A stretch of 64,000 bases of DNA. Source: Calonectria ilicicola. Taxonomy: Eukaryota; Ascomycota; Sordariomycetes; Hypocreales; Nectriaceae. Shown piece by piece: positions 12,301 through 20,128 of the stretch. Position 1 is the stretch's first letter. Every line of letters begins with the position of its first letter. The stretch is taken from NCBI GenBank assembly GCA_020809705.1, contig CP085827.1, positions 7,130,001 through 7,194,000 of the forward strand, in the 5' to 3' direction. The notes beneath the pieces are model-generated. The model was not told the DNA's origin. It worked only from the letters and a program-made list of their open reading frames with translations, and did no database searches. A program made the translations under genes and the position numbers.

Positions 12301-12376
12301 AGGGCACGCGGTCTTCCCTTTCATCGTAATATTGGCTATCATCAGAGATCGGAGAGCTATCGTATTCGTCTGACAT
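1..12376 (-). CDS. Nonribosomal peptide synthetase (NRPS1), A-T-C x4, 3' end beyond window
   Basis: Multimodular NRPS reading leftwards from the ATG at 12376; the frame is open without introns for about 4125 codons to the window edge. After an acidic N-terminal tail (about 60 residues, with an E-run) come A1 (about 12.15-10.56 kb), T1 (Ser codon 10390), C1 (10.16-9.0), A2 (8.86-7.32), T2 (Ser 7120), C2 (6.88-5.7), A3 (5.58-4.05), T3 (Ser 3859), C3 (3.62-2.45), A4 (2.33-0.8), T4 (Ser 604) and C4, cut at its HH motif at position 1. A domains show LFTSGSTG, GWGPAE and RKDTQ.KIRGLR-type cores; carriers show LGGDSITAIQ or IGGDSITAIQ; C domains show HHA(I/V)FDGW. Each module activates an amino acid, tethers it to a phosphopantetheine carrier and condenses it. 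No epimerase or methyltransferase is visible, and the terminal release domain is not in view. Product unknown. NRPS2 is its inverted paralogue. Confidence 0.93.
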   Translation of the reverse strand, partial: MSDEYDSSPISDDSQYYDEREDRVPFTARLALLTLLYSDEVFDTEEDEEEEEDSPLAMLSFTGSWDLEQAIRSNGEPPELMRTCVHQLFEIQAQEQPDAPAIDAWDGHLTYSELDYASNRLGHYLVNVAGIQPGDLVHVCFEKSMWFFVSILAINKAGAAWIPLDPGHPLQRQQQIVQQTRARVALASPANAVMCANLVTEVLEVTSVLDQQLIERFGSTPPSPKVAVTPDHAVYVLFTSGSTGIPKGFVMEHRSVCTSQTAISGRLGMTSSVRILQFASYVFDLCIGEIVAPLITGATLCIPSDDARMSGLAEFINEKKVNWAFLTPSFARTLKPEDMPGLELLLLTGEAVGRDVFETWVGKLRLTTGWGPAETCVFSTLHEWYTKDESPQTVGRAVGGFCWIVDQDDPQKLCPTSCPGEVVIQGPTILREYLADPVRTAAATMTELPEWVPKRTLPYWNRFFKSGDLCYYNPDGTIEFISRKDTQVKIRGLRVELGEVEHHLRESLEGVKQVVVDVFQGEAGTSLVGYYSFSDDTKTTGAGVDPDADNVLIPLTEEIKGQMMDVISRLTVMLPSYMVPTMLLPCRYMPSITSTKVDRGGLGRMVATLSRETQAAYSLADGEKRAPITPMEERLQQMWSTILKIPAEAIGRDDSFLRIGGDSITAIQFSTAARQAGLKIAVKEIFADPRLSVIASKMVELPAEETSDAPPFTLLPRNEVDKFKTIVQQDCQVESQEHIEDIYPCTSVQEALMVLAVKDPGSYIAKYVYRLSKNIDSSFFMHAWNGTLELCANLRTRIVTRDGISVQTIIREDPEWESTDRVDLRSFMNSSKSVKMQYGSRLCRYALITDRDGERYFVLVIHHAIFDGWSLSLVLGTLYGLYRGETTPELQPYSGFINYTNQLDKIAAEEYWLTQLDGAQRATFPRTDVTANSTSINKVLKKTMPMKMSKETSITKATILRAAWAMVLARYCDTDNVCFGATVSGRNAPVPGVEVMAGPAVATVPVRVHIGQNLSVSSYLNNIQNQATDMVAYEQYGLQNIAKLSPEAKEACALSSLMVIQPVQHLQSDGDSSSSLLYSVDSNVYGENEALEGYFTYPLVIQCMTHEYGVDLLLVYNPDLVSYSQLNALSHHFENVVQQLAKSGDEPLSSISLTSEWDLKNALKGNNDEPNIINKCLHQLVSNQARIHPHKIAIDAWDGQLTYEQLDQAANRFAHHLVTAYGVQSGDVIQICFEKSLWHTVAILGINKAGAAWSPIDSTHPRSRHEQIVQQTSARIVVTSSANAPICAGLVPHVVPLSSTLDNKLAVRLKDQSLHSPPTDVNPAHPAYVLFTSGTTGIPKGVVMQHQSVSTSQVAISGRLGITTDVRLLQFSAYVFDVSVGEIFGALICGATLCIPSEHDRMNGLKEFIRNKAVNWAYLTPAFANTFTPSDVPSLKLLLLAGEAISQQAFDLWFGKVRFLNGWGPAETCVLSSIHEFTSPTEAPVTIGRPIGSNCWIVDSQDPTKLTPTGCIGEVVVQGPTVMKGYLDDTVRTEEAIFTSLPEWAPRRTATTWSRFYKTGDLAFYNADGIIEYVGRKDTQVKIRGLRIELGEVEQHIRDSLRDVKQVVVEVLKTNAGSNLIAFLAFNEEKRTSGNGKAEDVFFPPTSALQTHLTEMIGHLHVSLPRYMIPTLFLPCKYMSFTSSGKVDRKSLRDLASALGSQELAKYSLVGGKKRAPATESEFQMQKTWSELLKIPVESIGLDDSFMVLGGDSITAIQLVTLLREQGVNITVNDIFTDPRLCAIVAKASATDGVFKYEVEPFGIFPSSEVDAIKLTIKEVCKISGSESIEDAYPCTGFQEGLMALAVKQPGSYMAKYVYSLPDELDVPRFQAAWNQTVELCTNLRTRIVVHNGRSIQAVVKEREKWDLTDGYDLNEFMQASESTTMQYGTRLCRYALVTEKNGKKYFVLVIHHAVFDGWSLNIVLGTLHGIYWGSKIPKSQPYSGFINYTSQLNYADANAYWKTQLDGAHRGNFPRMNMVSTKSKSISRIFKQTISFKKDTSDSITKATILRAAWAIVLARYSDTDDICFGTSVSGRHAPVLGIDSMTGPAVTTVPVRVRLDRQQLVSEFLQRIQQQASEMVAYEQFGLQNIARATIDAKEACDFSSLLVVQPVSHTESSQAGQVLLSAGPETYKDEEAVDGYFTYPLVLEAFTRTDGIDLMFIFNPEIVPEPQLHALAQHFNSAVQDLLHNNGSLLGNISLCSDWDLTKAIQFNAEDPEIIRSTVHQLVERQARLHPNGPAIDAWDGKLSYYQLNMAANRLAHHIIDIASVQLGDIVHVCFEKSVWFFVAMLAINKAGATWAPLDPSHPVQRQQQIVSQTRARLLLASTSNAEKCRELVPTVIVVDAALDKTLTIQRGSAPAPVSGVTSDHAAYILFTSGSTGTPKGLVMQHGAVCTSQTAIRKRLGLTAQVRILQFASFVFDLCIGEIIGPLIAGACLCVPSEETRMNGLKDFIQNVKVNWVFLTPAFTRTLNPKDLPSVELLLLAGEAVSQDILDTWFGHVRLINGWGPAETCVFSTLHEWSSSAESPLTVGRPVGGFCWIVDPEDPQKLAPIGCVGEVVIQGPTLLREYLADPARTAASTMTSLPPWTPRRDPPYWKRFFKSGDLCLYNADGTIEFVSRKDTQIKIRGLRVELGEVEHHLRESLPGVKQVIVDVHQGNAGTNLVAYYCFNDETRTGSSVNAEDIFLPLTGNLKDQITAAVGQLSVTLPSYMVPTMFFPCQYMPSITSTKLDRNALKQLTANLSRDELSRQSLADGEKRVPTTAMEIQIQRIWSTILKIPTTSIGRDDSFLRIGGDSITAIQFVTTAAEVGLTITVQDLFADPRLWAVATKVIEGEVKSYEASPFSLLPKDRIGSIKSTIKDKCGLGSVKQIEDAYPCTSLQEGLMALAVKQPGSYMAKYVYRLPKNIDIARFKAAWSHTIQVCSNLRTRIVVQESTSIQAIIREEAMWEPPGNLRTAMSSTRQIRMGYGSRLCRYALISEPNGQKYFALIIHHAIFDGWSLNIVLSEFYNFYHGGLTLPLQPYSTFINYITQIDPIAARTYWQEQLSGAQRAVFPHVDPTHPSAPPSQVFKLKIPFTKSSETSITKATILRAAWAVVLARYCDSDDVCFGTAVSGRQAPIPGIHNMPGPAVVTLPVRIRVDKRKTISAFLKDVQTQATDMATYEQYGLLNIYKLGLEIQEACDFSSLLVIQPVQHIAGEGDERKAVLLPVSQDEYKHEESIQDYFTYPLVLQAMTHNEYVELMFIYNPDVVPESQLQALSRHFEQAFLKLQVESHSLMNTIDIASDWDLQRAFELNPEDPDIIQHCVHQLIEKQAKRQPNSIAIDAWDGRLTYSQLNSSANRLAAYLISADSVRLGDFVHLCFEKSVWFFVSLLAVNKAGAAWVPLDPSHPIQRQQQIVAQTKARLALSSPANFSKCSQLVNNVIEVTSELDQELADEFGRDPKPPAQVVTPDHATYVLFTSGSTGTPKGLVMQHGAVCTSQTAISKRLGLTPQVRILQFASFVFDLCIGEIIAPLISGATLCVPSEEIRMTGLKSFINEARVTWAFLTPSFTRTFKPEDMPNLELLLLTGEAVGRDVFEDWVGHLRLVTGWGPAETCVFSTLHEWYTKNESPQTVGTPVGGFCWIVDPENPHRLAPIGCIGEVVIQGPTLLREYLDDPVRTEASTVLQLPEWTPRRSSSKWSRFFKSGDLCYYNADGTIEFVSRKDTQVKIRGLRVELGEVEHHLRASFPGLKQVVVDVHRGDSGIKLVAYYCFNDESRRVIGADESVLLPLTHDLRDKVLAAVSQLSVALPSYMVPTLFFPCKFMPSITSTKLDRNGLKRMIAQLNQEELNKYALADTEKRAPATPMEEHIQQMWATILKIPAVSIGRDDNFLRIGGDSITAIQFVTLARETGLAITVKDIFADPRLSAVAGCVTETDDDSAFETSPFALLPDHDINAIKISARDMCQLLVSDDIDDAYPCTSFQEGLMALAVKQPGSYIAKYVYRLPDQISRDQFQAAWSQTMDQCANLRTRIIVQNGVSIQVIVRENPTWESTEGLDLKAFMDKSKSIEMQYGSRLSRYAFIKQRTGETYFILMLHH
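10356..12259 (-). repeat. Inverted repeat arm 1: 1.9-kb A1-T1 patch identical to NRPS2
   Basis: The reverse complement equals 51352-53255 with no indel: paired coordinates always sum to 63611. I compared several blocks of about 120 bp across it base by base and saw no difference. The match breaks abruptly just after the T1 serine, where the third codon position differs in nearly every codon. Confidence 0.9.
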
Positions 12377-15300
12377 CTTGTCGGTCGCAAATCGCTTGTG
12401 TTTCGCAAAAAGAATGATGTTGTACAGATAATTAGGTAGTTCGTATCGCCCGTTTCGTATCGTGCGCTTCGTTTATGAGAGTGTGTAGCCGGTTCGGCCT
12501 TGTAGTCCACTAACTGTTGCTGTGTATGTAATGTGTGTATCGTGGGTATTGGTCAGCGCTATCGCATCTATTTCATTACCTTGCAGATTCCTTCATCAGA
12601 TGGTTATCACGGTCGTAGTCGCCTTCGCAATAATGAGTGAACTTGCGAATGGCGAAAGATCCAAAATACAATTAGAAGGAGGAGAAATTGATCCACACAC
12701 TTTCCCATTGATGGAGGGGCCTCTTGGAACACGATCTCCCCGGCCCTCGCACCCTAGTTCATCGTTGAAGAAGCCATCCTTGTCCATAGAATGCACGGAC
12801 ATGTTGGATACTTTTGGTGCAGAGTAGTCTGAACTGGATAAGAAAGAAAAAGCGGGTCGCCCTACCAAAATCTAAATCCAAACAGGGGTTTGGAGGGTAA
12901 GACATGGGAGTGAACCACGTAATTGTTCTGTGCACTTTTTCCGCCGAAAGATGGGCTAGTTGGGGACCTGACGTAAGTGACAGGTTTTCTCCAAGAGTTT
13001 GTTCCACAGAACAAAAAAGACCACCGCAGACTATGCATTCAGTCACGATCCCATTCAGTCCTAACCCATTTTGAGAATGATCTTTATTTACTTCCAATCA
13101 ATCAATTTACAGTTTACCCACTCCAACAAACACTCACAGGGTATTATAACAGGTGGGACGACCGGTGTGTACATTCTATCTACTACTCTAATAAATAAAG
13201 TTCAACTTCGTAGATTGAATGCGATCAACTTGACAGAGAACCAGTAGGCTGAAGCCCGAGATGGTGGCCAACGAGATGTTATCTGATCGCGCCTCGCTTC
13301 CCCTATGACGCGCCCTCTGATTAGATCAAGAAATAATAGACAAGGAACGGAAGTGACACCTACACACCTTCCTAACCCCCAAGCGTGTGGCTGCGGCTGT
13401 ATACGCGAATATGATGAAGCCCGTGACGTCACAGGCAATCCTCTTATGACCAGAGGCACCCTAAAATTCCACCCAAACGGAACTTCCAGAAGACCACTCA
13501 AAAACTCCAATACTATCAAATAAGTGAAAGATGAAACTTTGCGTCAGGATATGACCAATCATCCGGCTGGGAAGCAGCAAGACCCTAGAAATCCACAGGC
13601 GAGGTGAGTTTTCGTGCTGCCTCTACATCCATTCGGTACGCCAAGAAGTGCGATGGATCGAAGGACTGGTAACGAAAATTACTCCCGAGTCAGAACTGCG
13701 AGGTGGAGATTAGACTAATGGCATATTTTAGTCAGTGCTGCTCGGACCACGGCAACCCAATAGGACCACAAATGCCCGTGGGGCAACCCATTCAGCCACC
13801 GCTATATTGGGCGCTTGGGTGTCTTGTCTCGGCGTCGCCCCATAAGCAGGGCGCGACCTCCGGCATGGGCGAAAAAAGGGGATCCTGGGCAGCCAACGAA
13901 GGAACGGTCACGTCAGCACTGCAGATGCATATAATAAATCGCAGGATACCCAGTCATTGAGATACCATGTTCCCGTGGCTCATCACACGGTTGCTGCAAG
14001 AGGATAAGGCAGTGGAAATCATAAAACCAACGTGACAAAACCACTCCACACTTGCTGGGTAAGACTCAACATCCCGAAATATTGCCAAAGACCATACCAA
14101 ATGGCATGTCCTCTTTTTTTTTTTTTTAGACCGTCGTCCGGTGCCCTGAGCTCAACTGGGACTCACGGCAGTGTTGAACACGAACGTTGGCCGCTCCCAG
14201 CCCCTTCCGTCAGCCGCACAGACCCGTTTGTTTCAGAAGGCTTGGCTCGCTCCCAGATTCAAGCCAGATCTCTTAATCAGCTAAAAAAGAAAATGAATGA
14301 AAATAAATCTTCCAAAGCAGCTAGGAGTCAAACTGGACTATCATCAGGGCAGTCCTGTCCTTTAGTGTTTCGGCGACGCTGTGGGCCAGTAGGCTTTTGG
14401 TATCGTTATCTATTCAACAGGCCTTATGTAACAGGCGTTGGACAGTTAGTGCTATAATGTGATGGATCTGGAGGGACAGCAGCACCTCTGCCAGCCACAC
14501 ACATACACACAACCCACAGGTTGACTTGGGATCTGAGTGAGATGCAATGAGGCGAAATACCCATAACATCAATTAAAGTTAGTGCTTGCAATAGCTTCTG
14601 TTGGGCTTGTTCGGAGTTCAAGAGATATTCGTGGAAGAAATCAATAAGAAAGGACAACTTAGGCCAAATAATAGTCAATTCGACATGGCAAAAATTATTA
14701 AGGAAGAATAGTTGGTTCCATTTCTTTGAGTACTAAGAGTGATCCCCTTATTTATATCTTGTGGGATCAATATATCTACTATAGGGTAAGATGATTTCCT
14801 CGACCCCCCAAGGAAGCCCAATCTTCCAACACAATGATCAAATGTACTGGACCCAATGAATGCGGTAGCTAATATTTGCCTCTAGGGAAATTTAGTCTTC
14901 CTGTGTTACATCTTATATGAACGTCATGACAAAAAATTCAACCTCATCCATAGGTTCCAACAATGCAATTAACAATCAGTCCACATATTGTGGCAGTAAA
15001 TAGAACAGGAAGTTAGTTCAATGACCTAGTCAGATACAACCGAGTGATTTAATGGGCCCATCTTTGCTTGAAGCTTAGGTAGCATCTCTTTAATTATTAG
15101 TTCCTCACGGGACAAAGCGTGGGTGGGCAATTGTGATGATAAAAGAAGTGATCGGTGCCCCTATCTACCACATATTGTGATAACCCAGAAAGGTTTTCCC
15201 AGCACCTCGATATAATACTATATCAGAGTCCAATATTAAAAGGCATTCATTGCCCCAGCCCAAGCCATCCAATTCAAACCATCCTTCTCCCCACCTCACA

Positions 15301-15771
15301 GACCAAAAATAGTCCTCGTGCGCACAGTCCTTCGCAGACACTATCAGCATCCAGTCACCGCTGAAACTATCCCAGCAGCAAATGGTGCAGCTGACAGGAG
15401 CTTGGGTGGCCAATGGGATAAAAATTTTCACTTGCAAATTATCAAGGCAGTAATAAACATCTTATAACACACTACTTTAATGCTAACTTTCCTCGGCGTG
15501 TATGACATGATAAAATCTCAACAAGCTCAGCACAGTGGCTTTAGAGATAATGTGAGTAAAATAACTTACACGTGTTCTTTTACGATTTCATGGAGTGATT
15601 GGAACAATATTATGTCTCGCGAGGTGACTCAGTTGTTCCTCCTCGCTGATGATTTGTGTCTATGGGTAGGTTCCAGTCTTTTCCAGACCATGGTCACGGT
15701 CACGGTCACGATGTGATGCAGCTGCTATCGCGATTATGAGTGTAATTGTTGTTGTTATTGATGGTGGAAGT
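12377..15771. other. ORF-poor accessory DNA upstream of NRPS1
   Basis: No protein I can recognise on either strand. The first few hundred bases must hold the NRPS1 promoter and 5' UTR; beyond about 18 bp they are unrelated to the DNA upstream of NRPS2. A T-run lies near 14.11 kb, and 14.5-15.5 kb is AT-rich. The short ORFs here have no domain-like features. Confidence 0.5.
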
Positions 15772-16425
15772 TCTCGCCAACCTCTTGTCAGTGAGACAAG
15801 GGGCCTTGACAAAAATTTTGACAAGGTCGAGTTTCGGAATCTCGGGCTTGAGGATGCCAAATAAAAAGAACTATTTAACTCTGTGGATAGAATTAGCCAC
15901 AATGCCTGGCCGGTCAACTTCAACATTAATGTCATATCATTTGAGTCTCATATACACGGAGTCGGACGCCTTGTTGCAACGAAGCCAGTTCCCATTGTAT
16001 TTGTGTCGAGTATTGGAATCACAGCTGCATAGACTGAGGACAGACCAGTTCCATTGCCACGGATGGGATATGGACAGTCTAAACTTATTCGAAGTATCAT
16101 TTTGGATGCAGCAGCAAACAATGGTATCCCCCACAGCTTCGGTGCGTGTTAGACAGATTGCTGGTCCGATAAGCAAAAAGGAACCCTGGAACCACCAAAA
16201 ATTCATTCCCAGTCTCATTGCAAGTTCATTGTACTTAGATGCATTGCCTGATCACCTGGGCCAGACCCAAATTATCGATTGGATGCCGGTTGAGTTTGCG
16301 ATAGATATGATTCTAGACGTTTCAGAATTAACGATAAAAGTCCAAACATCTAGAATTTTCGGTTACTTTCATTCAGTAAGCCTCAGAACTACTGAGTGGC
16401 TAGTGTTGGTCGGAACATTTGTTGA
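15772..16425 (+). pseudogene. Relic of a thioester-reductase (NAD-binding 4) domain
   Basis: The translation retains family landmarks over two frames: TRGLDKNFDKVEF near 15.80 kb, HNAWPVNFN at 15898-15924, IVFVSSIG near 16.0 kb, GYGQSKL, then after a frame change RQIAGP, FIPSLIASS and IDWMPVEFAID. This is the NADPH-dependent reductive-release domain found at the C-terminus of fungal NRPS, NRPS-like and PKS-NRPS enzymes. It is broken by stops at 15862 (TAA), 16030 (TAG) and 16150 (TAG) and by a frameshift near 16.13 kb, with a small deletion after KVEF. No adenylation, carrier or condensation sequence remains next to it. It is probably what is left of another synthetase gene. Confidence 0.75.
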
Positions 16426-16432
16426 AGGCTAG

Positions 16433-17104
16433 TGATGCGTGGGCTGCAACATGAGTTTGTATATTCTCTGAACTAAGAGGCCTCCTCGGGCCGGCATTAT
16501 CCCACCTTTAGCATGGAAAGAAACTACGGGTTATGATCCCACTGTAGTACAAATTGGTAAAATTACATCCGGAATGACAGTGAATTGGTGTGATCAATGG
16601 AACTTTTAGTGGAAGCGGTTACAAAAGTAGCACGGAAACTCTTTCGCAAACTTCTTGATTTGCTAACCTAAAGTTTGAGTGACTTTATGATAACTGATTT
16701 CTTTTTTTTCTTTTAACAATCACCGCCTTCCCAACACCGAATTAGTTCTCTTAACACTAATTTCGCCCATGGCAATGACGTGAATTCTTAGTTAACGAAC
16801 TCCAACTCTAGGATCCCTTTCCGTGGCAAATTGCTGATGTATTTCCAAACGCTTGATACAAAACAACAACTGATAAACATTTAGATGAAAGAAGTATGAT
16901 TGGTTGTTTCTGCCTGCCCCCCTGATAGCCGATCAACGGTTATGTCAAGCCCAGTCACCCAGAACATCACTGCATCAAAGCCACATATTATTATTGTGAA
17001 CACAGTCAATCCGCCTCGTGTCCTTTTAAAACTGCAGCAAAAACTCTGTCTTGAGGAGTATATTTGAGTAAAATCCAAAAAGGCAATCACCGGCTCCGAT
17101 TTGA
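16433..17104. other. Non-coding, AT-rich
   Basis: I see no supported gene. An 80-codon minus-strand ORF at 16881-17123 runs into the direct repeat and has no recognisable features. Confidence 0.4.
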
Positions 17105-17215
17105 TGATGCAGATCGATGCCATATAGACCCAAATATCCTGTGTTACTCATAACCGAGGCACAGGTAGACCTTTTGGTGTAGCGGCTAGGGGCTACCTCC
17201 ATATTTCATGTATCA
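17105..17215. repeat. 111-bp dispersed direct repeat, copy 1
   Basis: Matches 48485-48595 with a single mismatch in the same orientation. The core contains GTGTAGCGGCTAGGGGCTACC. It is not a recognisable tRNA and has no obvious coding capacity. It could be a short non-autonomous element or a fragment of a longer one. The copies sit in the two accessory zones that flank the core gene block. Confidence 0.85.
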
Positions 17216-17469
17216 ATATATCTGCTCTTCCACCAGACCATTAGGTCTTTATTTGCTAGAATGCGTGTATTTAATTTTAAATGGAGATTTCCCATCATTT
17301 CTCTGATTATTATTAATTTATCTTAGAGGCTTGGCCGTTGGATTTCGTGGTGGTTGATGATCCAAGTGTTAGGAAGTGGTTGAAGAGCCTTGCATAATGG
17401 CCCAAACCAGCTATATGGATTGTCCAATTCTCCAACCCTTATGATAATTACATCACGAGTGACTTTTTC

Positions 17470-17670
17470 CTATTCTGTAAGTGAATCGATAATCGGTTTG
17501 AATTTTTTGGGTGCTGAGGCAAGTGCTTCTTCGTGTTGGGCATCATTTTCTTGCGCGGCTGTAGCCGCTCCCCTCAGCTTGCTATAATACCATGTTTTCA
17601 GATCGGCCAGCCTCTCGAATGTACTAAATATGAGGCCTGTGACTACTCCATCTTTCGTCTGGTTCTCCAT
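17470..17670 (-). CDS. Possible small hypothetical protein, 66 aa
   Basis: The ATG is at 17670. The product is hydrophilic, with a plausible amphipathic composition (LADLKTWYYSKL, then an A/E/K-rich C-terminus), and no signal peptide or membrane segment. Just upstream on the same strand (about 17935-17745) an open stretch without an ATG ends in a protein-like string (NSRRWVARIDDLSADD), so both may be exons or remnants of one larger gene. I do not recognise the family. It could be chance coding. Confidence 0.25.
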   Translation of the reverse strand: MENQTKDGVVTGLIFSTFERLADLKTWYYSKLRGAATAAQENDAQHEEALASAPKKFKPIIDSLTE

Positions 17671-17744
17671 CTCCTCTGTCTTGCTTTGTTACTATTTAAA
17701 CTTATTTAATTTATTTCAGATTTCTATGTCTTTATCCCGTATTT

Positions 17745-18460
17745 CCTACATCATCCGCAGATAAATCATCAATCCGCGCGACCCAGCGACGCGAATTGAT
17801 GGCATCGGACACAAATGCATTTTGCGTTGCTTCAGTAGGCGGAGTATCAGAAGCAGTCGCCGGATCATCCGGAACTGCCTGTCTCAGATCATTGCTCGTT
17901 TCAGTAGTAGTAGTCTGGTTTCTTGCCTGTTTTTAGGCCCTTCTTCGTCGATGGCATCCACCTACCCAGACCCTAAAGGATTTTCCGATAATACACTGTG
18001 ACATTGTTCTTCCAGCTGACAGCGATTTCGAGTCTGTTTGTTAATTCCCAAATACGAGACGCGTTTGCCTTCAGCTTCAATTAGCTTTCTCATATTACTG
18101 AGTGTTCTGAGTTTTCCAAGCGAGTTACCTTCAATGCAGGATATTCGTCGACGTCATGCGACGGGTCAAATCGGTCGTTCGCGTCAAATGTGTAGCTCAG
18201 TCAAGTAAATACGGCTCTTAATTGCTGAAATTTCGAGGAATAATTGGAACATGAAGGTTATCATCAACAAAAGAAGGGTCATAATCTTGGTGATTGTGCT
18301 GACTAGGAGTCTCCAACCTCCTTTTTCTCGTGAAGGTTTTGAGGGATACATGCCCCTTTTTCCGGGGGCAGCTGGGCACTTTATGATGAAGCCTACCATA
18401 AACAGACAGGTATAGTACTATAACTATACAGCAGGCTGATGTGAGATATGTTATCAATTG
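17745..18460 (-). pseudogene. Possible decayed gene remnant, family unknown
   Basis: Open stretches in different frames look more protein-like than the surrounding DNA: one with FVDDNLHVPIIPRNFS near 18.26-18.22 kb, one with FDPSHDVDEYPALK near 18.17-18.13 kb followed by a possible GTAACT donor, and one ending NSRRWVARIDDLSADD near 17.80-17.75 kb. They cannot be joined into one frame without crossing stops. This is a weak call based on composition only. Confidence 0.2.
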
Positions 18461-19346
18461 TTATTGTCACTTCGGAAAAAAACCAACTGCAGCTGGCGAC
18501 ACTTTTTAGCACTCGGTTGCTGCAATTGCCATAACACATTGCAACTAAGTTATTAAAGCTATATTCAAGTAGTCACTCACCATGCAGCACCCTACAGGAT
18601 CACGACTCCTGTCTTTTTTCGATCTCGAAATCCGTGGGGCAGCAACAATGAGAGGCTCTTGACACTGCGTACCAGTGGTCTTTTGTTTGATGAGCACTTG
18701 GCCAACCATTCCATCCAGCAGCGTTAATCTTCTCGAAGGACACGCCCTTCATTAATCCCATGTATTATAAATGAAGATAAAAGCATTTAAAGGTGCTCCA
18801 AGATTCAAGCGACACCAGCCGTCGTACCCAGAGCCTTTCTGCCAACACCATATTTCGCCCATTCATGTTTAATGGTAGCTGCAGCCACCTTGCTGCAGCA
18901 TGAATCATCAGACTATTTTCTGTAGCATGAGTAGCTAAGTTACTCCTGAGGGAAATAGACAAGCTATTGAACTTCAACTACATCACTTGCGTCTGCAGCT
19001 AATATGAGTATGATTGCCATGATAGTCTCAGCTGTCGCCGTGATGTCCTCAGCAGTATATTTCGGTTTTTTTGGTTTGTTGCAACCATAGGAGTTGCACA
19101 TGTACAATCACCTGATGTCAACCCCAGACAGTGAGTCGCCTGATTGATTATCCTTAATTGACGGGAGCTTAATGAGGCTATACCAGCAAGGGTGTAGGCT
19201 GATGCTGGGAGATAAACGCGACAGCGCTATAACCGAAAGGTGCTAGAGGTGGAATCATAGTGAGTTATGACTGAGAGGTGCTATCGCGCTTATCTCCGGG
19301 GCCCTATTCTATTTCCTGATTCTGCCCAGATACACTTTTCCCCCGT
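18461..19346. other. No supported gene
   Basis: Short ORFs only. A minus-strand ORF at 18765-18977 has no features I recognise. I see no repeats or RNA genes. Confidence 0.35.
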
Positions 19347-20128
19347 CTACCGTTCGTATAAGAATCGAATGTTGATCTCCTTCTCCCCCCTCTTAGCTCG
19401 CCATCGATTCGTCGTGTCAACAAGTTCCTGACACTCTTGAAGTAGCCATCCCCACTTGGTAAGGAACCCAGCGTTAGCCTCTCAGCTCCAGACATCCCAC
19501 AGATCGCCCCAGACAATTAGAAGAGCCTCATCCCGCTGGAAGCCCCCGGCCACATCGAGGAGATCGTGGCACAGCTCGTCCTCGTCTAGTACTCCACTGA
19601 TAATCGCGTCAAGAATGTTATCCCGCAGCCTGGGAATCGGCAGCAGATCAGTCCAGGGGTAATGCTGAATGGCCAGTTGCCGCAATTTTCTGCACATGAA
19701 GCCCATTTTTCATGGCTCCGTAGGCTGTTAAAGGTGAGATGAGCTCGTCCTGACAAAGCCCGTCTGCCGAAATCCCCAACGTTGCGGCATTACGGGACAG
19801 GGCGTTGAGGCGAATCAGCCCCGGGAATGACACCAGCCTCGGCGTCTGGAGGGTATACTGAAGGTAGGCAGCATGCATAAACGACCGCGTCAGGGCCCGT
19901 GTCCACGGACACGTTGTGAACGGATATCCATCATGAGACCGGTCAAGTCTCGGCCGGCTGGGTTGTGCATGACGGCCTGCGGGATATTAGCAATGCTTCT
20001 AGAGCTGGCTGGAGACACCCACGGTCTGATCTCCGGTTGAGGCGATTCTGACGTCGTCTCCGATCGGCCACCCTGGTGATGCCCCTCCAGTCGTCGTCCA
20101 GGTCCCACAACTCCGTGAGCTCATTCAT
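19347..20128 (-). pseudogene. Broken bZIP / DUF3425 transcription-factor gene
   Basis: Reads leftwards from an ATG at 20128. The N-terminus has DDDWRGI followed by a basic region (RRRRQNRLNRRSDR), the usual start of the fungal bZIP-DUF3425 family. Further on come LVSFPGLIRLNALSRNA, DGLCQDELISP, HYPWTDLLPIPRLRDNIL, DEDELCHDLL and LIVWGD, then FLTKWGWLL and TNRWRAKRGEKEI near the C-terminus. These blocks lie in three frames. The first change might be an intron. The second falls at a five-A run near 19.707 kb and looks like a 1-nt indel. A TGA at 19484-19482 interrupts the last block, and the frame continues past it to a stop at 19347. Such proteins are putative nuclear regulators, often near secondary-metabolism genes. 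Confidence 0.72.

Noticed and set aside
12522..13519. Several ORFs of about 100 codons upstream of NRPS1
   Set aside because: No start context, motif or intron pattern supports any of them, and they overlap each other on both strands.
15746..16432. A 228-codon plus-strand ORF taken as an intact gene
   Set aside because: Only its second half matches a family; the first half of the domain is in another frame with stops, so it is part of a pseudogene.
17105..17215. The direct repeat as a tRNA gene
   Set aside because: It has a slight A-box resemblance but no B box, no acceptor stem pairing and no cloverleaf that I can draw.
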